Assembly (NCBI RefSeq): GCF_007744075.1
Contig: NZ_CP036266.1
Coordinates: 1,327,001 to 1,391,000, forward strand
Length of the DNA: 64,000 nucleotides
DNA from: Gimesia chilikensis
GTDB lineage: Bacteria > Planctomycetota > Planctomycetia > Planctomycetales > Planctomycetaceae
Direction: 5' to 3'
Part shown: in pieces, positions 36,600 to 43,877 of the stretch
Numbering within the stretch: the first letter of the stretch is position 1
How the letters are laid out: each line of letters starts with the position of its first letter
Made by a program: the position numbers and the translations under genes
Notes under the pieces: generated by a model
Databases searched by the model: none
Seen by the model: the letters and a program-made list of their open reading frames with translations, nothing else
What the model was told of the DNA's origin: nothing

Positions 36600-37643
36600 T
36601 TATTTTTCGGGCGGGACCTGGAGTTCAACGGCAACCAGCTGGTTTTCTCTGCGGACGACCAGCCTGACGGTATCACCGGCTTCCAGTTTCCCCAGCTCTG
36701 ATTTGAGGGTTTTACAGGACTTGATCAATTCATCATTTACAAAGACCACCAGGTCGTCGGGTTTAAGACCTGCCTTCGCGACCTGGGAACCGGGGAGCAC
36801 AGTGTCGATAAAAGCGGGGGTACGAAATAAGACATCGGGGACCATCACCAGACCAAAATCAATCGGTTTGTAACGTTCAACGATGGTAGGTTCCGGTTCA
36901 TTCTGGTCTTCGCTGGATTCGAATTTGCCGGTCACGATCTGCCTGATGCTTTTACTCAGCACATCGATGGGCAGGGAATAATTCACCCAGGTATTCGTCT
37001 TGGCGTTACGTACCTGTTTGCCAATCATTCCCAGTAGTTTGCCATCATAGGTCATGATCACCCCGCCAGCCGCTCCGGGGTTATTCGTAATCGCGTCTAC
37101 CACGTATACGTCACCTGTGTAAGAAAGCTCGAAGGCACCTCTTCGTCGGGGCAGATCGGTGCGGGCTTCAATGACACCATGCAGCACGGAGACCGGTTCG
37201 TCTCCCGTGGCGACACGAAACATATTACTGAAACCCAGGATCCGTGTGCCTGCACCTGCGGTCGCTTTTTCTTCATAATTGAAGTAAGGCAGATTCAGGT
37301 CACGTTCGGATTTGAGTTTAATAATCGCCAGATCCAGGTGAGGTTCGGCTCCGAGAACTTCCCCTTCAAAACGTCTTCCGTCGTGCAGTACGACAGACAA
37401 CTGGTCCGTATCCAGCACCGGACTCCAGATCGTGGCAATATGACCTTCTGGAGAAACCAGAAAACCGGAACTGTAGCCGTATAGGTTTTTAACTCCCCCC
37501 GCCCCAAAAATTTTGACCAGGCGTGGCAGGGCATACTGAATCGTCTCGCGCGAAGAGGCATCCAACCTGTGCATGGGAACCAACAGTGCTCCCAACAGAC
37601 AGATACAGATCAGGATCGGTTTAATTAATTTAGCTTGATTCAC
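36600..37643 (-). CDS. inactive-looking S1C protease with one PDZ domain
   Basis: The 347-residue protein starts with a signal peptide or anchor (about 1-28). The trypsin-like domain (about 50-240) keeps the Asp in HLDLAIIKL (residue 104). However, the His region TNNHVV reads TIWSPV (Ser-74 at the His position), and the Ser region PGNSGG reads PGAAGG (Ala-192 at the Ser position). One PDZ domain (about 255-345) follows, with DVLFRTPAFIDTVLPGSQVA. It is probably a regulatory or substrate-binding relative. It lies 29 bases behind the active paralogue, and both may assemble in the same HtrA-type oligomer. Confidence 0.8.
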   Translation of the reverse strand: MNQAKLIKPILICICLLGALLVPMHRLDASSRETIQYALPRLVKIFGAGGVKNLYGYSSGFLVSPEGHIATIWSPVLDTDQLSVVLHDGRRFEGEVLGAEPHLDLAIIKLKSERDLNLPYFNYEEKATAGAGTRILGFSNMFRVATGDEPVSVLHGVIEARTDLPRRRGAFELSYTGDVYVVDAITNNPGAAGGVIMTYDGKLLGMIGKQVRNAKTNTWVNYSLPIDVLSKSIRQIVTGKFESSEDQNEPEPTIVERYKPIDFGLVMVPDVLFRTPAFIDTVLPGSQVAKAGLKPDDLVVFVNDELIKSCKTLKSELGKLEAGDTVRLVVRRENQLVAVELQVPPEK

Positions 37644-37672
37644 AGAGTATTTACTTTCATCACGAAAGGATG

Positions 37673-39430
37673 CTATTTCCCGCTGGCGTCCGTGGTTTCC
37701 AGTTTCAGCCGATCAATTTTCAATTTCATCACAGGACGGTTTTCATACTGGACATCAAGCTCACCCGGAAATTTCTGTCCGTTGAGCGTGCGAAACTGTT
37801 CAAAGCGGATTGAACAGGGTTCTGAATTTTCCGTCAGGTAGAAATCACATCCACGCAGCGAAAGGTCCGACTTGTTGAAATACCAGCGGGAGATGGTGCC
37901 GGTTTGTGTGGCCACCATGACGTCGACCATCTCGTTTTTCCCATCCAGAGGTTCGCTGCCCAGATAATAGAAATCCGTAAAACGATCTGACTGTCCGGAG
38001 AGCAAGAGGCGGAAGTGATGCAGGGCTGCCAGCAGTCCGCCTGTTCCTGGAGGCTCGTCGACAGGCATCCCTGTTTCCAGTGATTGCAGGAAGACGTCAT
38101 TACCCGATTCCAGGCCGATCCCTTTATCAGCCAGCGTGAGTGTGAAGTCTGCTCCGTTATCCAGTTTGCCGATCAGAGTCCAGTTGCCTTTGCGATCAGC
38201 GAAGTTACTGTGAGCGTGCAGCGCCTGTAACAGACGCTCCTGTTGCTGTTGATTAAAGTAATAATTAGTAAACCCGGTTTTGGGAACATACAGATGTTTG
38301 TACTGTTCCGGCGGTGCAGGGGGAGCGGGATGCCCATGAGGCATAGGGATCGGCATCTTCGGCTGTTTGGGATCCTCGTCGTCCGGTTTTTCCTCAGGGA
38401 GCATCTTGGGAGAACTGACATGTTCCTGGAGTTCCGCAGCCGTGTGCAGTGGCTGCAGACGCACATAAATTTTCGTTTTCTGCTCATCTCGACGATAGAC
38501 CAGAGGCAATGTCCAGCCTGCAGGGTAAATCCCCAGGATGTTCTTGAACTGATTCACACTGCGAATGGGGCGACCGGCGAAGGAGACGATCTCATCTCCC
38601 AGCCTCAGCCCTTTGCGATAGGCGTCTGAGTCTTCCAGGATCTCAGCTACATCCACTTTGGCATCAAAGCCGGTCGCCACGGTGGCTCCCAGCGACGCAT
38701 GGTCGACAATTCGGCCGCTCTTGAGATGATCCCAGAAGTGTTTGATCTGATTGATCGAAATCGCGTAGCCTGCTCCCGAATTGACGCGTCCCCGCTTTTC
38801 AAACGAGCCACGACCATTGATGCCGATCAACTCACCCTGGTCATTGAACAGGGGACCGCCCGAGTTTCCGGGGTTGATGGATGAGTCTACCTGGATACAG
38901 TCGGTGTATTCCAGGAATGTTCCAGCCGGGTACTGGTAGCGATGTACGCCGCTGACAATCCCGTAGGTGATCGTCGGCTGGAAATCGGTTGCCAGCAGGA
39001 ACGGGTTACCCATCGCGTAGGCCCAGTCACCCACCTGCACTGTGTCGCTGTTTCCCAGTTTCGCGACGGGAAAATCATTACGGCCCAGCAGTTTGATCAA
39101 AGCCACATCCCCGGTCGGGTCAATGGAGACAATGACAGCGTCATACAGCTTGCCGTCATTCAGCCCACATTTCATGAAGTTGCCCGCTCCGGAAACGACG
39201 TGGAAATTGGTCAGCGCGTAGCCATCAGGAGTGACGAGGACACCCGAGCCACCCCCATCACCAGCACCACCGAAGATGGCAACCACTGAAGGTGAGACGG
39301 CTTTGATGACATCAATTCGCTGCTTCTGGGCAGCCAGTACGGCTGGATCTACATTCGAAGTGTCAGCTGACGCGGGAGCCTGGCAGAGCAGGCTGAGGAT
39401 CAACAGCGCACAGACAAAAACGTTCTGCAT
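37673..39430 (-). CDS. HtrA/DegP-type S1C serine protease with PDZ domain
   Basis: The 585-residue periplasmic protease starts with a signal peptide ending in about PASAD (residue 23). The catalytic triad is complete: His-77 in ALTNFHVV, Asp-108 in GDVALIKL and Ser-190 in NPGNSGGPLF. A PDZ domain follows (about 270-340). The remaining C-terminal 230 residues form an extra domain, rich in beta structure, with a proline-rich linker before it, that is not found in standard HtrA. It is the only one of three adjacent S1C proteins with a full triad. It probably degrades misfolded envelope proteins. The gene is 68 bases behind the NPCBM gene. Confidence 0.88.
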   Translation of the reverse strand: MQNVFVCALLILSLLCQAPASADTSNVDPAVLAAQKQRIDVIKAVSPSVVAIFGGAGDGGGSGVLVTPDGYALTNFHVVSGAGNFMKCGLNDGKLYDAVIVSIDPTGDVALIKLLGRNDFPVAKLGNSDTVQVGDWAYAMGNPFLLATDFQPTITYGIVSGVHRYQYPAGTFLEYTDCIQVDSSINPGNSGGPLFNDQGELIGINGRGSFEKRGRVNSGAGYAISINQIKHFWDHLKSGRIVDHASLGATVATGFDAKVDVAEILEDSDAYRKGLRLGDEIVSFAGRPIRSVNQFKNILGIYPAGWTLPLVYRRDEQKTKIYVRLQPLHTAAELQEHVSSPKMLPEEKPDDEDPKQPKMPIPMPHGHPAPPAPPEQYKHLYVPKTGFTNYYFNQQQQERLLQALHAHSNFADRKGNWTLIGKLDNGADFTLTLADKGIGLESGNDVFLQSLETGMPVDEPPGTGGLLAALHHFRLLLSGQSDRFTDFYYLGSEPLDGKNEMVDVMVATQTGTISRWYFNKSDLSLRGCDFYLTENSEPCSIRFEQFRTLNGQKFPGELDVQYENRPVMKLKIDRLKLETTDASGK

Positions 39431-39498
39431 TGATTTCCCTTATCATTCAGGACCGCAGTAGACAACCCGTTTTCGGGAGAGTCATCAACGAATCCGGC

Positions 39499-40665
39499 TT
39501 ATTTAATCAGGCGGGCATTACACAGATCCAGGTGATCGCAGATTTCCAGGTTATCTCCAAAATCAACCAGGATCTCCAGGTCACGGACGCCACTGACATC
39601 CAGATCTAAATCGACAGGTGAGTCAGAACTTTTCATGTTGCCGGCGAAGAGCGTACGGCCATTGCCTTTAATTTCCACATATACAAAACCGATACCGGGG
39701 ACCGAGTCATCAATTCCCATGACAGCCCGGAAACGGCGGTAATCGTCTTTGAGTCGATACTGCAGCAGTGTTTTGGAATGAATATAGAGCCCCCGTGAGT
39801 ATTCTTTGCCACCCACGCGCAGCGGTCCCCCATCGCGATGTTTGTCACGGCGATACTTCCAGACGGTGTCGAAGAAGGGCGTGTACTCAATATTACGTGG
39901 TTCCAGATCGGACAGGTAACGTACCTTTCCCTGGCTGAAATCGAGATTCGCGATTACCGAAGGAGAAAGCCTGGTGCGGGCGCCTGTCTGCAGAGTGGCT
40001 TCGAAATCTTTTCCGTTATAAGAAATCGCTGAAGCCTGCAGGGTGCCTTCATCTGTCAGCTTGATTGAACAGAAGGGGGTCGTCTCTGTCGACGCTGGAC
40101 GAGCGTAAATAATGCCGAAGACCCGCTGGCGATTGACGGGGACTTCATCTTCACCGGCAAAGAACTGAATCCGGTCAGCGGTGATATTGCCGACAACACC
40201 ATCAATGTAGTCGAGCACATTTTCTTTCTGGACGACCAGCAGATCCTTACTATGTTTTCCGTTAAGCAGTTTGTCCCATGATTTCTGAAGATCGGAATTC
40301 AGGGCTCCGAAGCGAACGGATGTGACCGCTTTGGTAGGAACACTCAGGCTTCCCGTCTGCTCCCCCTGCAGAACAGTCTCCCGATCATTGCTCTTCAAAT
40401 CCTGAATCGGAAAGCGGGAACCATCTGTCAGCCGCACCATTAGAGGAGATTCGAGTGTGCGTTGAAAGCGATTCTGCGGGAACCGGACATTCAACACACC
40501 TGAGAGAGGATACTGTCGATCATCCTGTCCCTGCTTCAACTGGATTGTACCCTGGTTCAATGACTGCAACTGACCAGAAACACTCGTTCCCGTCAGAGAG
40601 GTCACTTCGACTCCGGGGGAGGCTGCCAGCAGCATGGTCATGGTGGCACAAAACAGGGAATGCAT
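39499..40665 (-). CDS. NPCBM-domain protein
   Basis: The 388-residue protein has a short signal peptide (about 1-18, MHSLFCATMTMLLAASPG). The C-terminal 130 residues match the NPCBM/NEW2 carbohydrate-binding-like fold, with GKEYSRGLYIHSKTLLQY, FRAVMGIDDSVPGIG and DNLEICDHLDLCNARL. The middle is two or three small beta barrels of the SH3-like LSDAT type that occur in planctomycete proteins, e.g. VTSLTGTSVSGQLQSLNQG. No catalytic residues were found. It probably recognises an envelope polysaccharide or a glycosylated protein. It is the eighth gene of the run, 54 bases behind the previous gene. Confidence 0.8.
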   Translation of the reverse strand: MHSLFCATMTMLLAASPGVEVTSLTGTSVSGQLQSLNQGTIQLKQGQDDRQYPLSGVLNVRFPQNRFQRTLESPLMVRLTDGSRFPIQDLKSNDRETVLQGEQTGSLSVPTKAVTSVRFGALNSDLQKSWDKLLNGKHSKDLLVVQKENVLDYIDGVVGNITADRIQFFAGEDEVPVNRQRVFGIIYARPASTETTPFCSIKLTDEGTLQASAISYNGKDFEATLQTGARTRLSPSVIANLDFSQGKVRYLSDLEPRNIEYTPFFDTVWKYRRDKHRDGGPLRVGGKEYSRGLYIHSKTLLQYRLKDDYRRFRAVMGIDDSVPGIGFVYVEIKGNGRTLFAGNMKSSDSPVDLDLDVSGVRDLEILVDFGDNLEICDHLDLCNARLIK

Positions 40666-40719
40666 AAACGTCTCCAGTATTCTATTAAAATCGCGGCGAA
40701 ATACGGCCTGGCATGTCGC

Positions 40720-41862
40720 TTATTTGCCAGAACTCGCTTTCTCGGTCGCCAGCTTTTTAAAGTACTTTTCGATGGCCTTCCGATAGTGGGAAGGGAAATT
40801 ACGGTTAATGATATTTTTGGCCGATGCCTGTTTCTTGGGTGGCAGTGTTCCCCAGCCTCCATTGTTCGACAGTTTCTTCTTATCAACCTCGCCAGGAGCC
40901 GTAGACCCTTTGACGCGGCTTTCATCTGCGCCCTGCTCAGGAGAACCGGAACTGCTGGGACCCGCACCGGAAGAGGGGCTGTTTTTAGACTGGTCTTCCA
41001 TTTTCTTGATCATCTTGTCGAGAGCCGCGATGATTTCATCTTCCACTTTCTGAGTGTCTTTCCCCGACTTACCCAGGTCAAGACGTCGCTCAACATCGCT
41101 CATCTTGCGGGAGATTTCATCAAGACTGTCTTCTTTAAGCGATGCGAGATCTGCCTGCATCAGTGTGGCCAGCTGTCGATAGCGTTCAGGGATTTCCTGA
41201 GTCCGATCAAGCAGTTGTGTCAGTGTCTTTTCACAAGCTTCTTTCTGCAGGAGATGATGCTCGCAGACCGCTTTGTAAAACAGGTATCCGGCTGGATCGA
41301 CCAGTTGATCGGGTTGGATGGTATTGAAAATTACCAGTGCCTGATCGACCATGCGATACTGCGTCAGGTTACGGGCGACGTAGTATCGCAGATTGGCCAG
41401 ATAGAATTGATCGGCTTTGCCCTCAACCAGGTGTGGTTGATTGGAAAAGACCGGGTACTGATCCGACAGTTGATAAGCGCGGGCCACTTCACGGGCTTCC
41501 GGTTTCACTTCGGCAAAGACCTGCATGGTCAGATTCAGTTTGTCTTCTGCATTCAGGCTGGGATTCAGTTTGGCCAGCAGGGAGGCGACCCGCTTTAACA
41601 GTGCCGGATCTTTGGCTTTCTGTCCGGCGGTCCAGGTCTCCAGCTGAACATTCAGATCGACGGCTGAAGGAGCCGCGTAGAGTACCGTCTTTTCTTCTTC
41701 AGCTGGTTTCTGCGTTTTCGTTTTTAACGGAAGGGCATCTGTCTCTGAAATCTGCCCATACACCGTCAGACCGGGACCATTCCACAGGAGCAGCAGAACG
41801 CACACTTTGAGCAGGTTTCTGATGCCGCTTTGATTCTGACAGTTGAGTAACTGCTGTTTCAT
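40720..41862 (-). CDS. secreted helical repeat protein
   Basis: The 380-residue protein has a signal peptide or anchor (about residues 17-36). The central region (about 70-260) is helical and contains TPR-like segments, for example FYLANLRYYVARNLTQYRMV. A charged, Ser- and Gly-rich linker (about 275-330) follows, and the protein ends with a basic helical stretch (SHYRKAIEKYFKKLATEK). No named family is recognised with confidence. Its place between the Q-rich coiled-coil gene and the NPCBM gene, with 36 and 54 base gaps, suggests it works with them in the envelope. Confidence 0.7.
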   Translation of the reverse strand: MKQQLLNCQNQSGIRNLLKVCVLLLLWNGPGLTVYGQISETDALPLKTKTQKPAEEEKTVLYAAPSAVDLNVQLETWTAGQKAKDPALLKRVASLLAKLNPSLNAEDKLNLTMQVFAEVKPEAREVARAYQLSDQYPVFSNQPHLVEGKADQFYLANLRYYVARNLTQYRMVDQALVIFNTIQPDQLVDPAGYLFYKAVCEHHLLQKEACEKTLTQLLDRTQEIPERYRQLATLMQADLASLKEDSLDEISRKMSDVERRLDLGKSGKDTQKVEDEIIAALDKMIKKMEDQSKNSPSSGAGPSSSGSPEQGADESRVKGSTAPGEVDKKKLSNNGGWGTLPPKKQASAKNIINRNFPSHYRKAIEKYFKKLATEKASSGK

Positions 41863-41898
41863 CTTGGTCTGTTACCTTTGTGTAAAACAGGTACGCTG

Positions 41899-43662
41899 CT
41901 ATTTGTTTTTTCCGGTGGCCAGAATGTAGGTGGCATTCTGGATGCGTGTCTGTCGATCCGCCAGACTCTGCAACTGTTCCAGCAGGTCTGCACGATTGGC
42001 ATCTTTTTCCTGGGCCAGTTTTTCGATGCGGCGGGTTCGGTTATTCACTCGTAACTGCATGGAACGGAGCATCTTGACCTCAGCCAGCATGTCGACCAGG
42101 GATTTATCTTTGGGAGCGCCCTGTTGTTGCTGTTGTTGCTGTTTCTTCTCGTCTTCCGATTTCTCCATCTCTTTCTGCAGCGCTTCGATCATTTCTTCCA
42201 GCGTGCTGATAATGTCCTGCTCGATTTCCTGTGTCAGGGTGCCAACCTTGGTCTGGTTGAGCCGATACGAGACCGACTGCACATCCTCTCGCACCTCAGT
42301 CAGGGCTTCACCAAAGGCGACAGAGGAACCTTCGTCTTTAATCATCAGAATCGCTTTATCGACTTCAGTCCCGATCATGGTCTCTTCACGTGATAATTGT
42401 ACTGCTCGTGCGGTATGACGGCTGTTGCGTTCTTTTTCTGGTACCTGATCGATCGACAGGGTGCCGGCATAGACTCGTTTCTGCTGTGCAAGAATCTTCT
42501 GCAAGCGGGCCTCCATCGCAGCCAGCTTTAATTCGCGTTCTTCTTCGCGTAACTGACGCAGCATCTCTTCCAGCTTTTCTTTGGCCTCTGTCAGTTTACG
42601 GATTGCTTCGTCCTGATGTTTCGAAGCGTTTTCCTTCTGCTGCTTCTTCAGTTCTTCAATCGCTTTTTCCATCTCCTGACGGGCTTTTTCCAGTTCTTCG
42701 CGTCCGGGAGTTTTCTGCTGTTGCTGCTGACTCTCTGACTGCGGAGACTGTTTCTGTTGCCCCTGCTGGGATTGCTGCTGTTCCTGCGATTGTTGCTGTT
42801 GAGACTGCTGCTGCTGCTGTTGTTGAGACTGCTGTCCCTGCTGAGGAGACTTTTCCTGGGGAGAGCCTTTCTGACTCTGGTCGGATTTCCCCTGTTGGGG
42901 AGATTTATTCTGAGATTTGGAATCCTGAGACTGATCCGATTTTTGATCAGACTTTGATTCGGGCTTGCCTTCTTTCGGGGCAGATTCTTTCTGCTCTCCT
43001 GATGGCTTCTGATCCGAATCTTTCTGTACCTGATTATTTTTATTTTCAGACTGCTGTGAGTCCTTATTCTTCTCCGCATCCTGCTGGTCGATCTTCGCCT
43101 CCAGCTTTTTGGCGTTATCAGCGGTCTTCTGCTGTTTATCCTGGAGATCTGCCGGGTTCCCCCCGCGTTCCGTTGCCGCTCTGACATCCCGTTCCTGGCC
43201 GATCAACCGGTTTACATCTTTAAGCAGATTCTGCAGTCGTTCTTTTTCTTTCTCCACTTCACTCATGCGGTCTTCGCTCTGAAGCAGTGCGAGCAGGGCC
43301 TGCATGTTCTGGAGCAGGTTTTCCTGCCGTTCGACCGCTTCACCCAACTGTCCGTCCTGCAGCATCTGCAGGACCCTCTGCATTTCGACCGTCATCTGGT
43401 TCTGCTTACTCTGACCAAAGGCACGAAACAGCAGGTCGGCCCGGGCTGGGTCGGTCTTTTTCATGTACTCGCCCAGATCGTGCAACGTCGATTCAAATCG
43501 CTTGAACTGCTGGGAGATCGCTTCCTGTTTATCAGAGAGATCTCGTTTCCCGTTAGCGGCCCCAGAGTCTGTGGCATTGTCCTGAGCGAAGGTCACAGGG
43601 GCACACAATAGAACGCCAGTGATCGCGAACAGCAGGCAGGCGATGCGGGGGCGATTCAACAT
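41899..43662 (-). CDS. Q-rich coiled-coil secreted protein
   Basis: The start was moved from 43770 to the ATG at 43662 because AGGAG lies 8 bases upstream and a signal peptide follows (MLNRPRIACLLFAITGVLL, cleavage near TFAQ). The 587-residue protein has a helical N-terminal half, a low-complexity stretch rich in Q, S, K and P (about 200-320), then a long charged coiled coil. Runs of Gln occur twice. A second run (QQQQQQQ) precedes the conserved C-terminal 60 residues. Proteins like it follow VWA genes in planctomycete Bat-type operons, but I cannot name a function. An internal promoter is predicted just ahead of it. Confidence 0.75.
   Translation of the reverse strand: MLNRPRIACLLFAITGVLLCAPVTFAQDNATDSGAANGKRDLSDKQEAISQQFKRFESTLHDLGEYMKKTDPARADLLFRAFGQSKQNQMTVEMQRVLQMLQDGQLGEAVERQENLLQNMQALLALLQSEDRMSEVEKEKERLQNLLKDVNRLIGQERDVRAATERGGNPADLQDKQQKTADNAKKLEAKIDQQDAEKNKDSQQSENKNNQVQKDSDQKPSGEQKESAPKEGKPESKSDQKSDQSQDSKSQNKSPQQGKSDQSQKGSPQEKSPQQGQQSQQQQQQQSQQQQSQEQQQSQQGQQKQSPQSESQQQQQKTPGREELEKARQEMEKAIEELKKQQKENASKHQDEAIRKLTEAKEKLEEMLRQLREEERELKLAAMEARLQKILAQQKRVYAGTLSIDQVPEKERNSRHTARAVQLSREETMIGTEVDKAILMIKDEGSSVAFGEALTEVREDVQSVSYRLNQTKVGTLTQEIEQDIISTLEEMIEALQKEMEKSEDEKKQQQQQQQGAPKDKSLVDMLAEVKMLRSMQLRVNNRTRRIEKLAQEKDANRADLLEQLQSLADRQTRIQNATYILATGKNK
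42121..42850 (-). repeat. CAG/CAA (glutamine) tracts inside the coiled-coil gene
   Basis: Two clusters of glutamine codons, near 42121-42150 and 42710-42850, give long Gln runs in the protein. The repeats mix CAG and CAA codons, so they are less slippage-prone than a pure trinucleotide tract. They are in frame and do not break the gene. Confidence 0.6.
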
Positions 43663-43778
43663 AAGAAGTGCTCCTGACAGAAAATTCATAATGAACTCAG
43701 AACCGATAGGGAGGGAATACGTAAGGGCTGTGTCTTTCTCAACATAATGAGCGCGCTGAGAAGAAAGCACAGCGATTT

Positions 43779-43807
43779 ATTATATCATGTCGGGGACCAT
43801 GTTCGAA
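43779..43807 (-). promoter_or_regulatory. predicted internal promoter for the coiled-coil gene and downstream genes
   Basis: On the minus strand TTCGAA (43802-43807) is 17 bases from a perfect TATAAT (43779-43784). The -35 box lies in the near-palindrome CATGCTTCGAACATG. The promoter sits in a 215-base gap, the largest in the run, and starts about 110 bases ahead of the ATG at 43662. Confidence 0.5.
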
Positions 43808-43877
43808 GCATGTTTTTGTGTTCAGTCAAAAGCGGGTGGAAAATCGCATTCTGACTGAAACGCAGATTGGCGACAGA

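Noticed and set aside
40660-41598. 312-residue antisense frame opposite the helical repeat gene
   Set aside because: No motif or start signal; it overlaps a supported gene with a signal peptide. The same applies to long antisense frames at 21958-22725, 42390-43184 and 60822-61589.
42710-42850. CAG-type repeats suspected to be a CRISPR array or tandem repeat locus
   Set aside because: The repeats are trinucleotide, in frame and lack unique spacers; they encode glutamine runs.
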